Assembly: GCA_002205965.3 (NCBI GenBank)
Contig: NADL03000748.1
Coordinates: 992,001 to 1,056,000 of the forward strand
Source: Kappaphycus alvarezii
Taxonomy: Eukaryota > Rhodophyta > Florideophyceae > Gigartinales > Solieriaceae
DNA: 64,000 bases
Direction: 5' to 3'
Part shown: piece after piece, positions 37,403-49,797 of the stretch
How the letters are laid out: each line of letters begins with the position of its first letter
Position numbering within the stretch: the stretch's first letter is position 1
Notes under the pieces: model-generated
Database searches by the model: none
The model's input: the letters and a program-made list of their open reading frames with translations, nothing else
What the model was told of the DNA's origin: nothing
Translations under genes and position numbers: made by a program

Positions 37403-39525
37403 CTAGTACTGAAAAATTCTTGCCGTGAAGTCCTTTCTCAAGAGAATGGTCGGTAATGGCAGTTTGGAAGTCATCTTTTTCGGCATTGAAAATCTATGAG
37501 TCGCTCTCGACCTACCATGTGCCCTATAATACTGACAGAATCTCTTCTGTGAAGCACTGCAGGGATGTGGAGCATCCTTTCCCAACCGATCAACCGTCAT
37601 CAAACAACACGTGATCTTTACAGGCCTATAGGCAGAACGTAGAGCTGGTTCATTGTAAAAGGTCATAACAAGATGCTGTTGCTCTTTTTCCATAGCTTCG
37701 ATGCGTTTCCGCGTCCATCTAGACGAAACCAAGCGCTCGCGGTGAGTCCCAACGATTATACAGAACTCAGAATGCGAAATTGTAGCCAACTGATGAAGAA
37801 CGACTAGCGGCAGCTCATCATCACTCTCATTCGCCTGGTATCGTTCAGCACCAATAATTGCAACGCCTGCATCACACGACGTTGCTCACCACATGTTCGA
37901 ATCAGACGTATCCAAAGTCTGAAGCATGTTCATCACGAACGACCCCAGGTTCATCACGAACGACCACAGGTTCATCACGAGCTGTTTCGTCGCAGGGAGG
38001 GATGCAGAAAAACAGTGGCACCCAAAGAAGACCTAACTCGGATTATCGACTAAAACGACTGCCCCAACTGGGAAAAGGGGCTGCGTTCTCCAACAGACCG
38101 AAGTAGAGACGTTTGCAGACCCATAAGAGTCGCCCGTTGCATTTAGAAAGTGACGTGATGACCTTAAAAATACTTTAAACTTGACGTGGCTAGAACGGAA
38201 AACTCGACGGCGATCATGATGTAGACCTACCACTCATTCCATGGCGCACAGCTCAGCTTCAGCTGGATATATGTATGGACAGAAATTTTGTGCTGCTGGA
38301 ATCAGTCGCTGACCATTCCCATCGACTCCCAGCGCGTATCTAACAGTTTAGATACTTTCGTTTAATGTCGCCAATGAGATTCAGTCGGCAACGCCTGTAC
38401 GAGATGAGGGCAATGAGTTGCTTGTAGAACGTCTATTTGCCCAATGTCGTGTATACAGACTGAATAACGAAGTCGTGCTGTTGAGCATAGTACCAGATTC
38501 GAATAAACCCTCCGTTTGCGACGTCCTGGAACTGCATCGCAACACTCGAGACACGACCCGTCATCCTCTTTTCGCCGTCAGTCGAAATGCTGATGATGGT
38601 ATCCCGCTATGAACAGCCGTGTAGAAATTCACTTCAGCCGGCGAATATATGCACGATAATAATTCCTGTTCCGTAGGGGTGAAATCGTACGCGGATATCG
38701 AGATACGATGCACTCATGTGCGTGGACATATCCATGGCAATCGCAGAAGTCTACGTTTCCTAGAGCAGCTCATACACCCTTTGAAGGTTGACCACACAAG
38801 CAATGCGCGAAACCTTTGATATCGTGTGATCAGAGCTCGCGCAAATGCTTGTCAATCCACTACGCTCCTTAGAGGTCAGAATCACGCGAGATTTCTGGCG
38901 TAGTGACCGCCAGACACGAAAATAGCCGATCCAAAGAAACAAATGCAGGTGGTTCTTGATTGATGAAGACACGAAAGTGATCGAGACCTTCGCCGCGTGG
39001 CAAATCTACGGAATTATCGCTCACGTCCTCGTATCATGCCACCATGTTAGCGTTCGTTTGCCCCTTGACGTCTCCGAGGTCCGACAGCATCCAAATAATG
39101 ATCTTATTGACTATGAAAGCGGTAATGAAGAAGATCTTCTCGACCTGTATCGCGCCGAATTAGCTGTGCAGCGTTTCCTTCGCAGGAAACACAAAATCAA
39201 AGAATGTGCATTTCCACGTATCATCCGCGTCCTGATACTGCTTCCATAGCTCAGGGTTCTGATTTTGAAGGTTTTCATTGTACTCACCGAAGGTAAAGGG
39301 CGCCTTGAAGTACTTCGTGTTGTTTGTGCGAGCCCGCTTGGTCTTGCGAGCCCAATTGGACCCAAACTTCACTTCATGGCTGAAGTAGACGCAAAGAGGC
39401 ATTAGACGGAAACACCAGCACCAGGAGCACCAGAATCTGAAAAAATTGCTCCGCTGAGTAACACGCACGCCGAAGTAAAGAGCATCGTGGTTCTGGAAGG
39501 GTTTTTGACGCTTTTTTGAAAACAT
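37403..39525 (-). pseudogene. hAT-like transposase remnant
   Basis: The minus strand read downwards shows an N-terminal block at 39525-39160 (FTFGEYNENLQNQNPELWK, then DADDTWKCTFFDF). In the middle comes an RNase-H-fold block split over frames (AIAMDMSTHMSASYLDIRVR near 38720, then STDGEKRMTGRVSS and GFIRIWYYAQQHDFVIQ near 38580-38450). A C-terminal block lies at 37789-37403 (EKEQQHLVMTFYNEPALRSAYR, then FCQYYR). The S-T-D-G-x-x-x-M-T-G-R and I-R-I-W-x-x-x-x-Q motifs are what I know from hAT-related transposases common in oomycetes and red algae. Many stops; dead. A 21-bp direct repeat (GTTCATCACGAACGACC) lies at 37929-37985. Confidence 0.55.
37929..37985. repeat. Short tandem repeat, about 21-bp unit, 2.7 copies
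   Basis: GTTCATCACGAACGACC(C/A)CAG is repeated, with a third partial copy GTTCATCACGAGC. Confidence 0.75.
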
Positions 39526-40900
39526 GGTGGCCCCGAAAACAACACCAAACGTGCGTGATACACAGTCAAACGCAATGCGTTATTCATGGACTGCGCAAAA
39601 TCTTATAAATGGACTCGTATGGACTTTTTGGCCCTAAGTCCACAAATAAACAGGCCTGACTATACTTCAATGGTGGAATCACAGTTCTCTACTCCAGACT
39701 ACAAAATTACCCATGTTAGTTTTGACAACGCTGGTAACACCAAAGTAGGGACTTGGATGAATTCCTGCGATCATCTGGAATCACCATCAATCCTTCATCA
39801 CTACGTGCACCAGAAAGCACCGGCATTGCTGAGAGATTGGTTCTTGAACACTGTAAGCGGACAAGGGTGTTACTTTTAGACAGCAAAATACGCGGCAGCT
39901 TATGGGAGATGCATTAAATCATACTAACTGTCTCGGCAATCGGTTACTGGTAAAGCGAAGCAAAAACAAAATTTTTATCATCTTTTGGGACTCGAACACA
40001 TTCATTGACTTTAATTCCCTACTCTCATTTGGATAGCCATGGTTTGCGTTTATTTTTCGCTGTTGCTTGCAAAGGGAGAGAAAATTAAAACCCAGTTCCG
40101 AGTTTGGACACTTCGTTGGTATTAATTCAGATACAAGACTGGTCCGAGCATGTATCCCGAAGTCCAAAATGGTTAGATTTTGTGGGATGTGTTGACTTTA
40201 CAGTTATAGAAAAAGGTAAAATTCTGGTAATATCTTCCTTGCTGGAAGCCTTATCTCAACAATGCAGCATAGAATTGGATGTAGATGTAAAAAATGATTA
40301 TGCGCAAGATTCACTCATCCAATGCATGACATTAATATACCAGAATAAACCGGAAATGGCTTATGCAGGGCAATCAATATTGAGCACACCGTATGAGCCG
40401 TCAGCTTTGTCGAGGCATGCGAAATCCCGGAATAGTCAGAGGCAGTATATCGGTAAAGCAGAGCTCTCCTCAAGTGACAAATCTGATCCTGTGTTCCACG
40501 CTCAGCGGAGACAAAATCGTTGCTATTCAGGTGGGAATTTCGGGCCAAACTACTAGATGGTTCAGGGACAGAATATCCGGCCAAAAAAAGGTGTATTTTA
40601 CGTTCAGGTATTCAGATAGCATAAATATAATCTTAATTTGACAACAGCTACGCACTTTTTGCATCTCATGACACAATTTGGCTATTGTTGGCAATAACTG
40701 CGGCTAAAAAGATTCATTCTCGAAGGGAGCGACATTTCCAAGGAATACCTCCATGAAACTCTTAACTTTTGTATCTACATGGAGCAAAACATTGACTCTT
40801 CGAGAAAGATTTCCCAGTTGGGATACATATGCCGATTAGAAAAATATCTATAGGCGCTTAAAATGCCGGCCACCTCTATGGATCGTACCTCCATGAAAAT

Positions 40901-41107
40901 TTGTTGAGCTGGGGATTTCAACAATCCAACTACGACCTCCGCCTTTATTTCCTTACCTTTAAACAGTATCTAATCATTCTGGCTGTAGCAGTGGATGGTG
41001 TGACATTCGCAAAAAAATCAGCATCCTTGCTCAAACACATTAAAAGTCTCTCGGCTGCAAGGTTCGATATCAAATTCTTTGGAACCCTGATATATTTTAT
41101 ATGGTAA
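40901..41107 (+). pseudogene. Copia reverse transcriptase fragment
   Basis: GFQQSNYDLRLYFLTF, ILAVAVDGVTFA and FDIKFFGTLIYFIW correspond to the palm and following blocks of RVT_2 (gf-x-x-s-x-x-D, v-D-D, F-x-m-k-x-l-G). The catalytic YVDD box is altered to AVDG. Confidence 0.65.
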
Positions 41108-41389
41108 CCAACTAGCCGTCACAAGAACGGCATCAAGATTAATCAAACTGGATATTCCAAAAGATTGGAGTCATGTTGAATGAATCAATCCAATTCTGTT
41201 CGCACACTGCTGCCGATAAACACTTAGCAACTTGCTCCTGAGGGTTCAGATGAACCCTTTTTCAACTTCAAAGACCATCAATTGTACCGTAGGATCATTA
41301 GCGGACTTCTCTGCCTTGCTGTTTCTACAAGACAAGATTCGGCATTTCCGGTAACAGCTCTTGTACGTTAGCTGCATGCATCTACGGCA

Positions 41390-41977
41390 TGGCACATGAA
41401 GATGGTGAGACACATCCTACACCACCTCAAAAGAACTATTCATCTTGGACTCCACTACCGAAATGAGCTTTTAATCACTGAAAACTCGATTAGCGCTTCC
41501 GTTGATGCCGATTACGGCGGTTTTAAATGCGATCAGACTGCCCACAACTGAATTTATGATCACTATAAACGGTTCTCCAAGCTACTTGAAATCTAAGAGA
41601 CAGAGGGTCATCGCCAGCTATTCTGGCGAGTCGGAATACGTCGCCTAAGCTACATCTGGAAAATAATTATCTTGAGTCCGAAGACTTTTCGGGAACCATG
41701 TCACCAGCAGCCATGCGATGAGAACACAAAATTCGTTCCGACAAATTTCTACTCTGACAGCACTACCGCTCTGTCAATTTCCGCACTATACCATATCACC
41801 ACAAGGAACAAGCACATTGACTTGAGGCACCACAAAGTCAAGGAGCTGCTTCGATGCGCCATAACTGAGCTGCAGTACTTCAAACCAAGCCAGAACAAGG
41901 CTGATCTACTCACTAAGCCTATGAACTTAGATTTCTTTGGTCGAATATTGGAATTATGGAAATTGAAGAGCTTCTAA
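41390..41977 (+). pseudogene. Copia RNase H fragment
   Basis: The frame 41672-41977 ends with NKHIDLRHHKVKELLRCAI and NKADLLTKPM, the hallmark end of Copia Pol. Upstream frames from 41390 carry the linker (RMVRHILHHLKRTIHLGL) and SASVDADYGGFK (RNase H Asp). Confidence 0.75.
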
Positions 41978-42201
41978 AGACCTTGTTTTGTAATATATCT
42001 TTAGTGTCCGCTGTAGCCGTCGCAATTTATGTTTTCTTCTATGCTGATGACGCCGCTGATCTATTAATTATGTTATGATTTGAGGCCGTTGTGAAGTGAA
42101 TATTTAACATGTGATGTTAGCACCGGCCGCAGTTACTCCGGATACAAAAAAAACCCGCCTCCGCATTTTAATATCAATTTAATTGTCCTTCCAAGGGAGC
42201 G

Positions 42202-42420
42202 TGTTGACATATCACCATACGGCTAACGTTAGGTCAAATCAACGGCCAACTACACCGGTTACTGTATTAACGTCAATCACCTTAATAATAACGAATAAAC
42301 ATTTTGGATGTAGGTTACACATATTAAGATTAATTAAGATTAATTATGCATTAACAGTAATTATAATTGATTCATTAATAATTTGTATCAGTTTATTATG
42401 CACACCTCAAAATTAAGCTG
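42202..42420 (+). repeat. Probable 3' LTR start of the second Copia
   Basis: It begins TGTTGACATATCACC right after a polypurine run and is AT-rich. It is about 70 percent similar to 36499-36563 by eye. The right boundary is not determined; 42420 is a nominal end. Confidence 0.4.
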
Positions 42421-42555
42421 TAAAATGTTACGTTTATTTGCCAGTTAACCAGCACTTTAAAGGCTTTCTTCGTCTTTGAAGTAATATTGATGCTTCAAAA
42501 TTATACCCTGCAGTTCACTGCTTAGCTGCGACTCTTCCGATCGTCCGTTTAATTT

Positions 42556-43311
42556 TCAACTCATACTAGATCTTATCATTGCTTTCCGGTCGAACGAAAG
42601 TACATTTATATCCAATTGAGGGTTCAACTCCCGGGCGGAGTCGGTAGCGAGCTTTAGGACGAAGTTCTTACCTGTATTTTTAAGCAATCCACTTGAACCA
42701 CAGCCTCCTTCTATCCACGCCTCCTTATCAATGCCAGCAGCCACGAAGGCATTCTAGCGTCTTCTCCAAGCATCCTTAATTTTTGAAATGATAAAGGAAT
42801 AGTGGGCTGGTACAAGTCGGCAGCATTCTTCGGCAATTTGCGGAAGTCATTATTAATGCGCGACAACGCGTTTAAAACTGGGCCACTGTCACTATGGCCA
42901 TTGCAATTGTTAACATAAAGCACACGCTCTTTCCAGTCAGCCCTGTGCTTAATAGCTCGGGACTCATTGAGCCATTTGAGAAACGTTACATTTTGCATTC
43001 AGTCTTTTGGATGGTATCTGTGGCAGACACCAAGCACGCTATCCAGAACATTTGGCATAGGATAAGAGGAGTTCTTGTTCATGAACCAAGGTCATTGGGA
43101 CCTCAACCTTAGCTTGCCTGCCTCTTGTGATCCTTAACATCGTGACACCGTCATCTCTACCGACTACATCGGTGTACGTCATATTTTTACCCCCCCGAAA
43201 TCCAATAGCCCTGCCATTGTACATATAAAACAGGAAGAGTGTTTTATCTTCATTCTCGATAAGTTCTTCATCGATACTTCCTGTGTCGAATTTACGTTTC
43301 ATTTCTCCCAA
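42556..43311 (-). pseudogene. pogo-like transposase (DDE_1) remnant C
   Basis: Three minus frames join in order. The piece 43311-43039 (MKRKFDTGSIDEELI, then AIGFRGGKNMTYTDVVGRDD and VEVPMTLVHE) is the first half of the DDE_1 core. The piece 42998-42711 reads VLYVNNCNGHSDSGPVLNAL, where the catalytic D-N-C-S-G-H has Asp changed to Asn, then FRKLPKNAADLYQPTIPLSF (L-P-P-N-x-T-x-x-x-Q-P). The piece 42744-42556 is the C-terminal tail. It belongs to a different subfamily from remnants A and B. Upstream minus frames to about 44040 probably hold the decayed HTH part. Confidence 0.65.
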
Positions 43312-46234
43312 TTCTTGAGATATAGAACGACAAATAAAATTTTCTTCTCCGGGCTGACTGATGTTTTTCCTGTTTGAGGCCGAATTACCAAGTTCGTCGA
43401 TTGGATAAACGATTGGTTCTATCTATACGTGAGCTTTTTCTCAATCAATTTTCCATTGCAGACGGTCCTCTTCTTGTACGCCTTGCTTTCATTCTCGCTC
43501 TCCGCAAGGTCTTTCTCCATATTTAGTAGATCACCGGGGGAAATTTTAGCGCCCAGTTTCTGCACCTTTCAACCTCTGTCAATCAATCGATGTATAGCTG
43601 TGAAATTCAGCGGTTTAGTTCTTCCGCGGCCCCTTGCGGCCTTGTAATTAACACACTAAACCCCACCAGAGACTGTTCATGTAATTTTATCAAGCCTTTC
43701 CGTACCAAGCCTGAGATTTATATATACATCCTTGCTTTCCATCACCTTGACAGCGTCATAAACCTGGAGCAGTACGTTCTTGAAAGTTTATCGCAGCACT
43801 ACTTCACTGTCCTCAAAATGATACCTTTCTATCCATTTTGCGCTACTTTTTCGATCATTCAGTCCACCACTCTCCTTCGCAAAGCAAGAGTTGTGACAAC
43901 ATGAGCTTTACGAGGAAGACTTGTGGCCCCAGTCGCATTTTCGGATTCAATAAATACCGCAGACGGGGCGGTGCTTGGATTATTGGAAGACGGAGTCGCA
44001 TTCTCTCGATTATCATTCGCTCTTGCTCAGCCCCTATCAACAGGGCCTTCAGTGGACATCGCAGTAAAGAGCTTAAAGGATTTTTAGAGGTGATATATGG
44101 TAGGAATGCGATATGTTGGATTGTAGATTGGTGAGATCGTATATGGGAAAAAGTTGGGGTTTTTTAATTATTAAAAATTGGTCAGCCTAGGTTCCAAAGC
44201 GCATCAAATGTAAACTGAGAGTTAATGGCCGCCACTGGCGGATGGAATTGTTTACTCTCCAATTTATTAGTTCAATTTTGAGCACCGAGCCGGCTTTGTG
44301 CGCTAGGTATGATAAGTCATTTCCTGCATTTTATTAATTAACGTGAATGCACTTTATTTGTGAACCACTTTATTTATGATATAAACGCTAAGTACAGTAA
44401 TCAGTGTAGAGTAGGTTAAGTTATTGTTGCTGTTTATGGCTGATACTACTGATCTCCGGTGGCACTCTAATTAGTAATTACAATTGTACAATATCTCATC
44501 TCACAGTAGGACATTCTAGGGACTATTTTCCCTATATGAAGGGTACCCGGGAGTGCCACTCCGGAGGCTCGGGCGGGCCCTTCTTGCCATATCAGACAAC
44601 TCGACCAATTACCAGGACGCCCTTACCGTAACCTCTCTCTCCCAATTCCTTCCACGAAGCTCTGGCTAGATCCCTTCGAATCTGTGCGGGAAATACAGCG
44701 TTCTCGCTCCCAACCTCGTTCCTATAACAACATTAAAAATTTTACTAATCTCTTCCTGTCATAAGTGACGGACTGCACAGTACTTTATATTACTTTACCG
44801 TGCACTATTGTGCAGTACAGTACATTACAGGGTCAGTCTAATTGGTAAGGTCGGGGTACCTCACAATTGAAACCTGATAAAATGGGAGCTTCCTAAAATC
44901 ATAAATTGTGTCTGTACGCAAACATAATTTCGGCGATGGTTACATGGGTAATAACTTATGCACTCGCACAGAAATGGCAAGAGCGCAAATTATGTCGGTA
45001 GTAATACGCTTTCAAAAATGAGTCTACAAAGCAGTCTTTGAGTGCACAACCTTTCATCACATCATCGATGACGCTCTTTAAATTTTTGCTTCTTCTTCGC
45101 TGCTGAACCCAAAAAATATTTCGTTTCGACAAAAGCTCACTAATGAGGGGAATACCGCAGAGATCGCCCCATCATATGACAAGCGCTACAAAATCTTTCT
45201 TTGTCGGCTTTTGAAACCCTTCTCGGCTCGATTTTTGACCAGTTGTTGATCAATCCATGCTGTTTGACCACGCCACTTTTCGTTACCTTTTAAGTAAATT
45301 TGAATATCTCTTTATCTCCAACCCCCTTATATCTATGATATAAGGATACGCCGCATGTTTCAGAGGCCAAAGCGTCGAGGCCGACTCCAGACTCCCACAG
45401 TGATGCGTTTTTTGGCACTAATATTATGTTGGTATCGATCAAGAGAATCTATGGCTGCATTATGTATTTATTATGGATTAGCTGGCACTGTAGCTTCAAA
45501 TTTTCTTCGATTTAGACGATTATAATTGCTTAACACGTTATCAAGAGATGACGCTGTAATAATAGCAATGCCCGATGGCACGGAAATTGAGCATTCAAAA
45601 GAACATTCAGGAGAAATAATTCTCTTTTGAGAAATGTTCATGCCGTTGCAGATGGATAAAAGCTTTATCTTCAGCAAATTTCTCAAGTCACAATACAAAA
45701 CATGTTTTATAATGGCTGGCAGAACGACCGTTATTTTTCTAATGTGTTTGTCTTTTCTCCAGCGGACTTGATCATTACATGTGCAATTACCGCACCTGAC
45801 AGCATACAAGACTCCATAATTGCAGAATAGGGATCAGTATGCAACAAACTAGAGGTCCTTTGTGAGAAAAAAGGAGGTACATGTGTAGTAGATTCCGCAT
45901 TTAGTAAGGAAAATTATCCATTTTACTAATGTCTTCCCAATATGTGCCTGTATTGCCTTCCATCGATGTCGTTCAGCGTGCGCGATATGCCACATCCGCT
46001 CGTCAGCGCTCAGAATGGGGAGCAGGTGCTTCCAAAGGGTCTTTTCACCGCTTTCGAGATCATCTGGCTTATGAGGAAAGAGGCGAGCGCAGAATTATCC
46101 TTCATCTTGGTTTGCTGATGTTCAATGTGCACAAACAAACAGTCTGTCTCAATCAGATCTTGCATTTTTACATGCCCCATCTCAGTAGATAAAGAAACAT
46201 GTTTGAGGAGTAAACTACATTTTAGTGTATATCT
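43312..46234. other. No intact gene; upstream remains of the pogo-like element and unassigned sequence
   Basis: From 43312 to about 44040, minus-strand frames read as basic helices (a likely decayed DNA-binding part). From 44160 to 46234 nothing is recognised. A minus frame at 45809-45471 (112 codons) shows no domain. A GTAC-rich cluster lies at 44772-44830. Confidence 0.3.
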
Positions 46235-46640
46235 TCATACCCGGGTTTTTTCCCCGGAGTTGATGTCACGACAAGTTTCTGGCAAGGATTCATTTGGTTC
46301 TCTTGCTGGAGGCAAATTCAGTGGAGCTGCTGCGACGGGCTGCACTAAGATTCTTTGACGTGGGTTTCCATTAGCAAGTTCCATCAGCAACATTTGCATA
46401 CATGACTCTCGTGCCTTCCTGTCCTCATTTCGTTGCAATTTTGCGTTCCTTTCTTGTTAATGTCTACGTTGCTCCTCTTCCTCGCGGCGTTCCTCTTGCA
46501 GCCGGTCTTCTCTGAGAATTTTCGGCTTATTCTTCTCCAGTTCCTGCTCAAAACGCCCCCATTTTGCAGTCCATAACTCCTGTTCCTGTATTATTCTTAC
46601 CGTAATAAGCTCGGTAACGCCAGTATTTCCGTCATATTTT
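46235..46640 (-). pseudogene. Charged coiled-coil remnant of a transposon-associated ORF
   Basis: Minus-strand reading from about 46640 gives a Glu/Arg-rich helix (RLQEERREEEEQRRH), one stop, then RKARESCMQMLLMELANG, and ends Pro-rich at 46235. It resembles the tail of the Myb/trihelix-like element protein at 29.5-30.2 kb in character, not in exact sequence. Confidence 0.3.
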
Positions 46641-46655
46641 TCTCTCTTTCCCCAT

Positions 46656-47827
46656 TTGTGGATAATAGGGAACGCAGGCCATGGCGTAGATGGCGCTCTG
46701 GACCTTTACTTGGACTCTACAGGTCTATTTTCCTCTACATTACTTCTATCGTCATCTGACCCTTCTAATACGCACATCTCTCCCTCCTCACAGCCATCTG
46801 AAAACATCCAAAATCCCCTTCTCAAATATCAACTCGCGCGGCCATCTCTGCTCGTAGCTATTTCGCCTTCAGAACCGAGTTCGGGATTCTCGGATCTCCG
46901 ATTGGGACCCGTTTATGGTAGAGAGTGGCGAACTTGCGGCGAGGGGAATCAGTAGATCTACTTTCCTCTGGCCAACGAGACTGGTGAATACGCGTTACAG
47001 TGTCCCACTCTTCACCCCCGACAGCAAATACTCGCCGAGAACTTCTAAGGAACTCTCAAGTTGAAGCTCTGTAAAGGAGGCTCCTCGTCCTCCAGTCCCA
47101 CAAGTAAGACCCTGCCGTCAGATTCTTGCTGCCCGCGCAGACTACAGATCCATCGACAAGCACTGGGTGAATTTGCACATCCAGGTTGCGCACGCGAGGG
47201 TCTCGACGGACGATGAAATGAAGCGGTCGCAGATGCATTTTCACATGTCTGACGTGTCGCACGAGATACAGGAGCGTTACGTGCATATCCGTTTGCGGAG
47301 GTAGGTGGTGGTGGCAACGGCGATGCAACTGGTATCAGCATGGGTCTTGGGATGGGGTGGCAGAGAGTCCAGCTTCAAGGACTGGCTCGAATGGAGGGAA
47401 CGTTTCGTGGGAATCTGGAAATGGCACTAAGGCCTGACGGGGTAACGTCACCGTTGGTTGGTCGACGGGAAGAGGAATGCAGGAGTAGTTACGGGAATTG
47501 TAAGACCGAAGGGGAGCGAAACTGCTTCAGCAACAACATACGGGAGGAACTGATCCGTCTCCGAAATGATAAAAAATCATTTGTGTACACAAAAAAAAGT
47601 CGTGTGGTGGGAAGAGTCGTTGAAAACTACGATTTGTGGATACATAACGCTGCAATTTTGATTGGAGAGGAGGGTTTGCGCACGCATGCACATTTTGTGC
47701 TTTTATGTTTGCAGGAAGCTCCCATATTGAATTAAAAATACCAGAATATAGTGGTATCATCCTTTTTACGGAAATTGTTTTTCTCCAGCCAACAACTTCT
47801 GTAATACGTGTAGAAACCATAGCAGAC
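46656..47827. other. Unassigned transition between transposon block and gene island
   Basis: GC content rises here. Overlapping frames of 90-131 codons occur on both strands (for example 47328-47056 minus and 47340-47735 plus), which is expected in GC-rich non-coding DNA. The 90-codon minus frame (VRNLDVQIHPVLVDGSVVC) reads like real protein but has no known motif or clean start. Confidence 0.25.
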
Positions 47828-47874
47828 CCGTACAGTTACTACTGTACTGCCGAACAACTTTTCATAATCTCGGT

Positions 47875-48926
47875 ATGCTCCCAGGCAACCCTCCTCGGAA
47901 TATCTCTTTTAGAGCACTCATCGCAACCTCCACCGCAGCTGTGAAAATCACTCATCAGATCTTGCCCAAAGCGAATTACCCTAGAGCTGTCCCGATACCT
48001 TTTCGGCCGTCGCGACCCCCAGATGCCTCCGCGCCTACTTTCCCTGTCCCAAGCCTTTCTCCCCTTGTCCCTCTCCCTTACACACCGGTGGACCGTCCTC
48101 CTTCCCACCGTTGTCATCATCTACCCATCATCTGCAAAAAGCCACGTTCCAACAGCAAAAAGCCTCGTAAGTCGTCTCGTTCAAAACCTACCTCCACTCC
48201 CACGGGTGGCCCATCGTCATCTCCCCCCCTTCCACCCCGCCTTCCACCACCCCACCCTCTCCTCAACTCTCCAACGCATCTTCCGCGTCTGGTTCCGACA
48301 CGTCCATCCCGATTCCAACCGAGGCGCGTCTGAAACTACCTGACCGTCCTGCCACATCAATCAAACGCAAGCGCAAGCCGCGTGCCTCCGATGTTGCAAA
48401 AGATCCCCCCTCGACGGAGTCAGAATCGACGTCGAAACCACTTTTGTCTTCGGAGAAAATTAAGCAGTTGACAGCAGCCTATCGCCGTGGTGGGGCGGAA
48501 GCATCAGCCCTTTTGGAAGAACTGGACAAAGATCCCGACTATCTGGTTCAAACTGGAAATCCTAGCGGGGAATACGACCTGGCTTCCGCTATCATTGGCA
48601 CCGGTCGGCCGAATGATCAAGGGATATACGTGCTGCCTTATTTGCAAAGTGGTCATTTGTTGCTACTAATGGTGGTTTTGGTTTGCACGTTTGTGTATTA
48701 CCCAGGATTTCCATTGACGGAATTGGGGGATGAGGTGAGGGAGGGGTTGAAAAGGGGGTTGGCGTTGACGTATTTGGTGAATGGTGGGTTTGCGGTGAGG
48801 GCGTTTGGAGAGGCAAAGAGGAGGGGACAGCCGCCTGCGTTCTGGGCGGGTAAGACTGCAGTGTTGGGGTACTTGGCGTTGAGGGAGCTGCTTGTGAACG
48901 CTCCAATTGAAGAGGGGCGAAATTGA
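47875..48926 (+). CDS. Predicted plastid-type membrane protein of unknown function, one frame break
   Basis: The conserved C-terminal part lies in a frame open from about 48170 to 48926: GNPSGEYDLASAIIGTGRP, then NDQGIYVLPYLQSGHLLLL, one clear membrane helix (HLLLLMVVLVCTFVYYPGF), a Leu-rich helix and a second weaker hydrophobic segment near the end. The first ATG compatible with a full protein is at 47875 in another frame. It opens a Ser/Pro/Thr/basic-rich N-terminal region of transit-peptide character that meets the downstream frame if the C7 run at 48223-48229 lacks one base. A GTAC-rich cluster precedes the start (47830-47849). I recall similar proteins in plants and algae but no name. 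Alternative starts cannot be excluded. Confidence 0.5.
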
Positions 48927-49564
48927 ATGGCCGTGAAAAGAAATTGCGGACGGGCGACGATATCCTTATTGATGTCTACATGTGGGCTTTGAAAAAGCTT
49001 GACGAAGCTTAAGTCGAAACGCATGAAACCTCGTTCTGAAGTCACTTTTACCATCGCAAAGCCCGATAATACTCTGCAGACGGATCAGGTGGGTCTCGGA
49101 ATGGTAGAGTATTAACAGTAAACTGCAGCTCTCGGGACCGGCTTCCCATAACGTACTGACACACGCTTTCATCAGTATAAATTGACAAGCTACCGAAAAG
49201 GTGCAGTGCAAGTGAGCTGCCAAGATGGTAGGATGCGTCTGTCGTCTTGGGCTACCGTAGCGGCAGAGGACATGCACAGTGACAGCGTGTACATACCTTG
49301 AGATTGCCATGAGCGTAAATCACTGCCACCAATGTCAAAATCAGTGTCAACAGCACTGTAGAGGATGACGGCTCGCCAATAAGTACTGTACCTTGGATGC
49401 CAGTGCACCATTTGAGGGTCTGGCGCAACACATCGTGGAAACAAAAAAAAACCAGAAAACCCTCAACCTCCCTATGATAGCTTGCAAACACCGCTCGCTC
49501 GCGGCTAGCCACTTGCTCTGTTCGACAGCGACCGTATGCTCTCTGTGCACAGCATCTTGTCCTA
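48927..49564. other. Intergenic region with no recognisable gene
   Basis: It lies downstream of the predicted plastid protein. Overlapping minus frames here are shadows of low-complexity sequence or flank the LINE-derived inverted repeat. Confidence 0.35.
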
Positions 49565-49797
49565 TGGGGATGCCGCTCCAAGGGAGTCGAGAGCGAGTGG
49601 TTGGAAGCTGAAATTCGGCTGGCGAGACGGGTTGTCAGATGGTGGTACAAGGCGCCTGGAGAGCTTACGCTCAAGGTTCTGGACCATGTTGCGGTAAGCT
49701 TGAGTGGCGGCGCCTGCGGCGGCTTGCGTTGCTTTCGTGACAGAGGCCTGTTTGAACGGCGAAACAATAGTAACGTCACAGGCAATTGGCCTTTCCA
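49565..49797 (-). repeat. Inverted copy of a LINE segment (left arm)
   Basis: The reverse complement of 49565-49797 (233 bp) matches 50424-50655 with only scattered differences, about 95 percent by eye. On the minus strand it encodes the same peptides as the right arm, including AATQAYRNMVQNLERKLSRR. It therefore is a second, oppositely oriented piece of the same LINE lying just before the sense copy. Confidence 0.85.

Larger units (their letters stand above)
39586..42201 (+). mobile_element. Second Copia-type retrotransposon, plus strand, decayed
   Basis: An integrase core fragment at 39586-39879 contains THVSFDNAGNTKVGTWMNSC, where the family has the catalytic D-N-A-G. A decayed linker follows to about 40560. 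Reverse transcriptase is at 40901-41107 (the YVDD position now reads VAVDGVTFA) and RNase H at about 41400-41977. A purine run (AAGGGAGCG) directly precedes TGTTGACATATC at 42202, the typical polypurine tract to LTR junction of Copia elements. The LTR end and target duplication could not be found. Confidence 0.6.

Noticed and set aside
36499-42420. A single complete Copia element with both LTRs
   Set aside because: The two LTR-like starts are only about 70 percent alike over about 65 bp, no ends or target duplication were found, and the interior before 39586 reads as hAT-like, so only the 39586-42201 part is called.
49252-49785. 177-codon minus-strand ORF
   Set aside because: Its shared part with 50436-50822 is the wrong frame of the duplicated LINE segment, not an independent gene.
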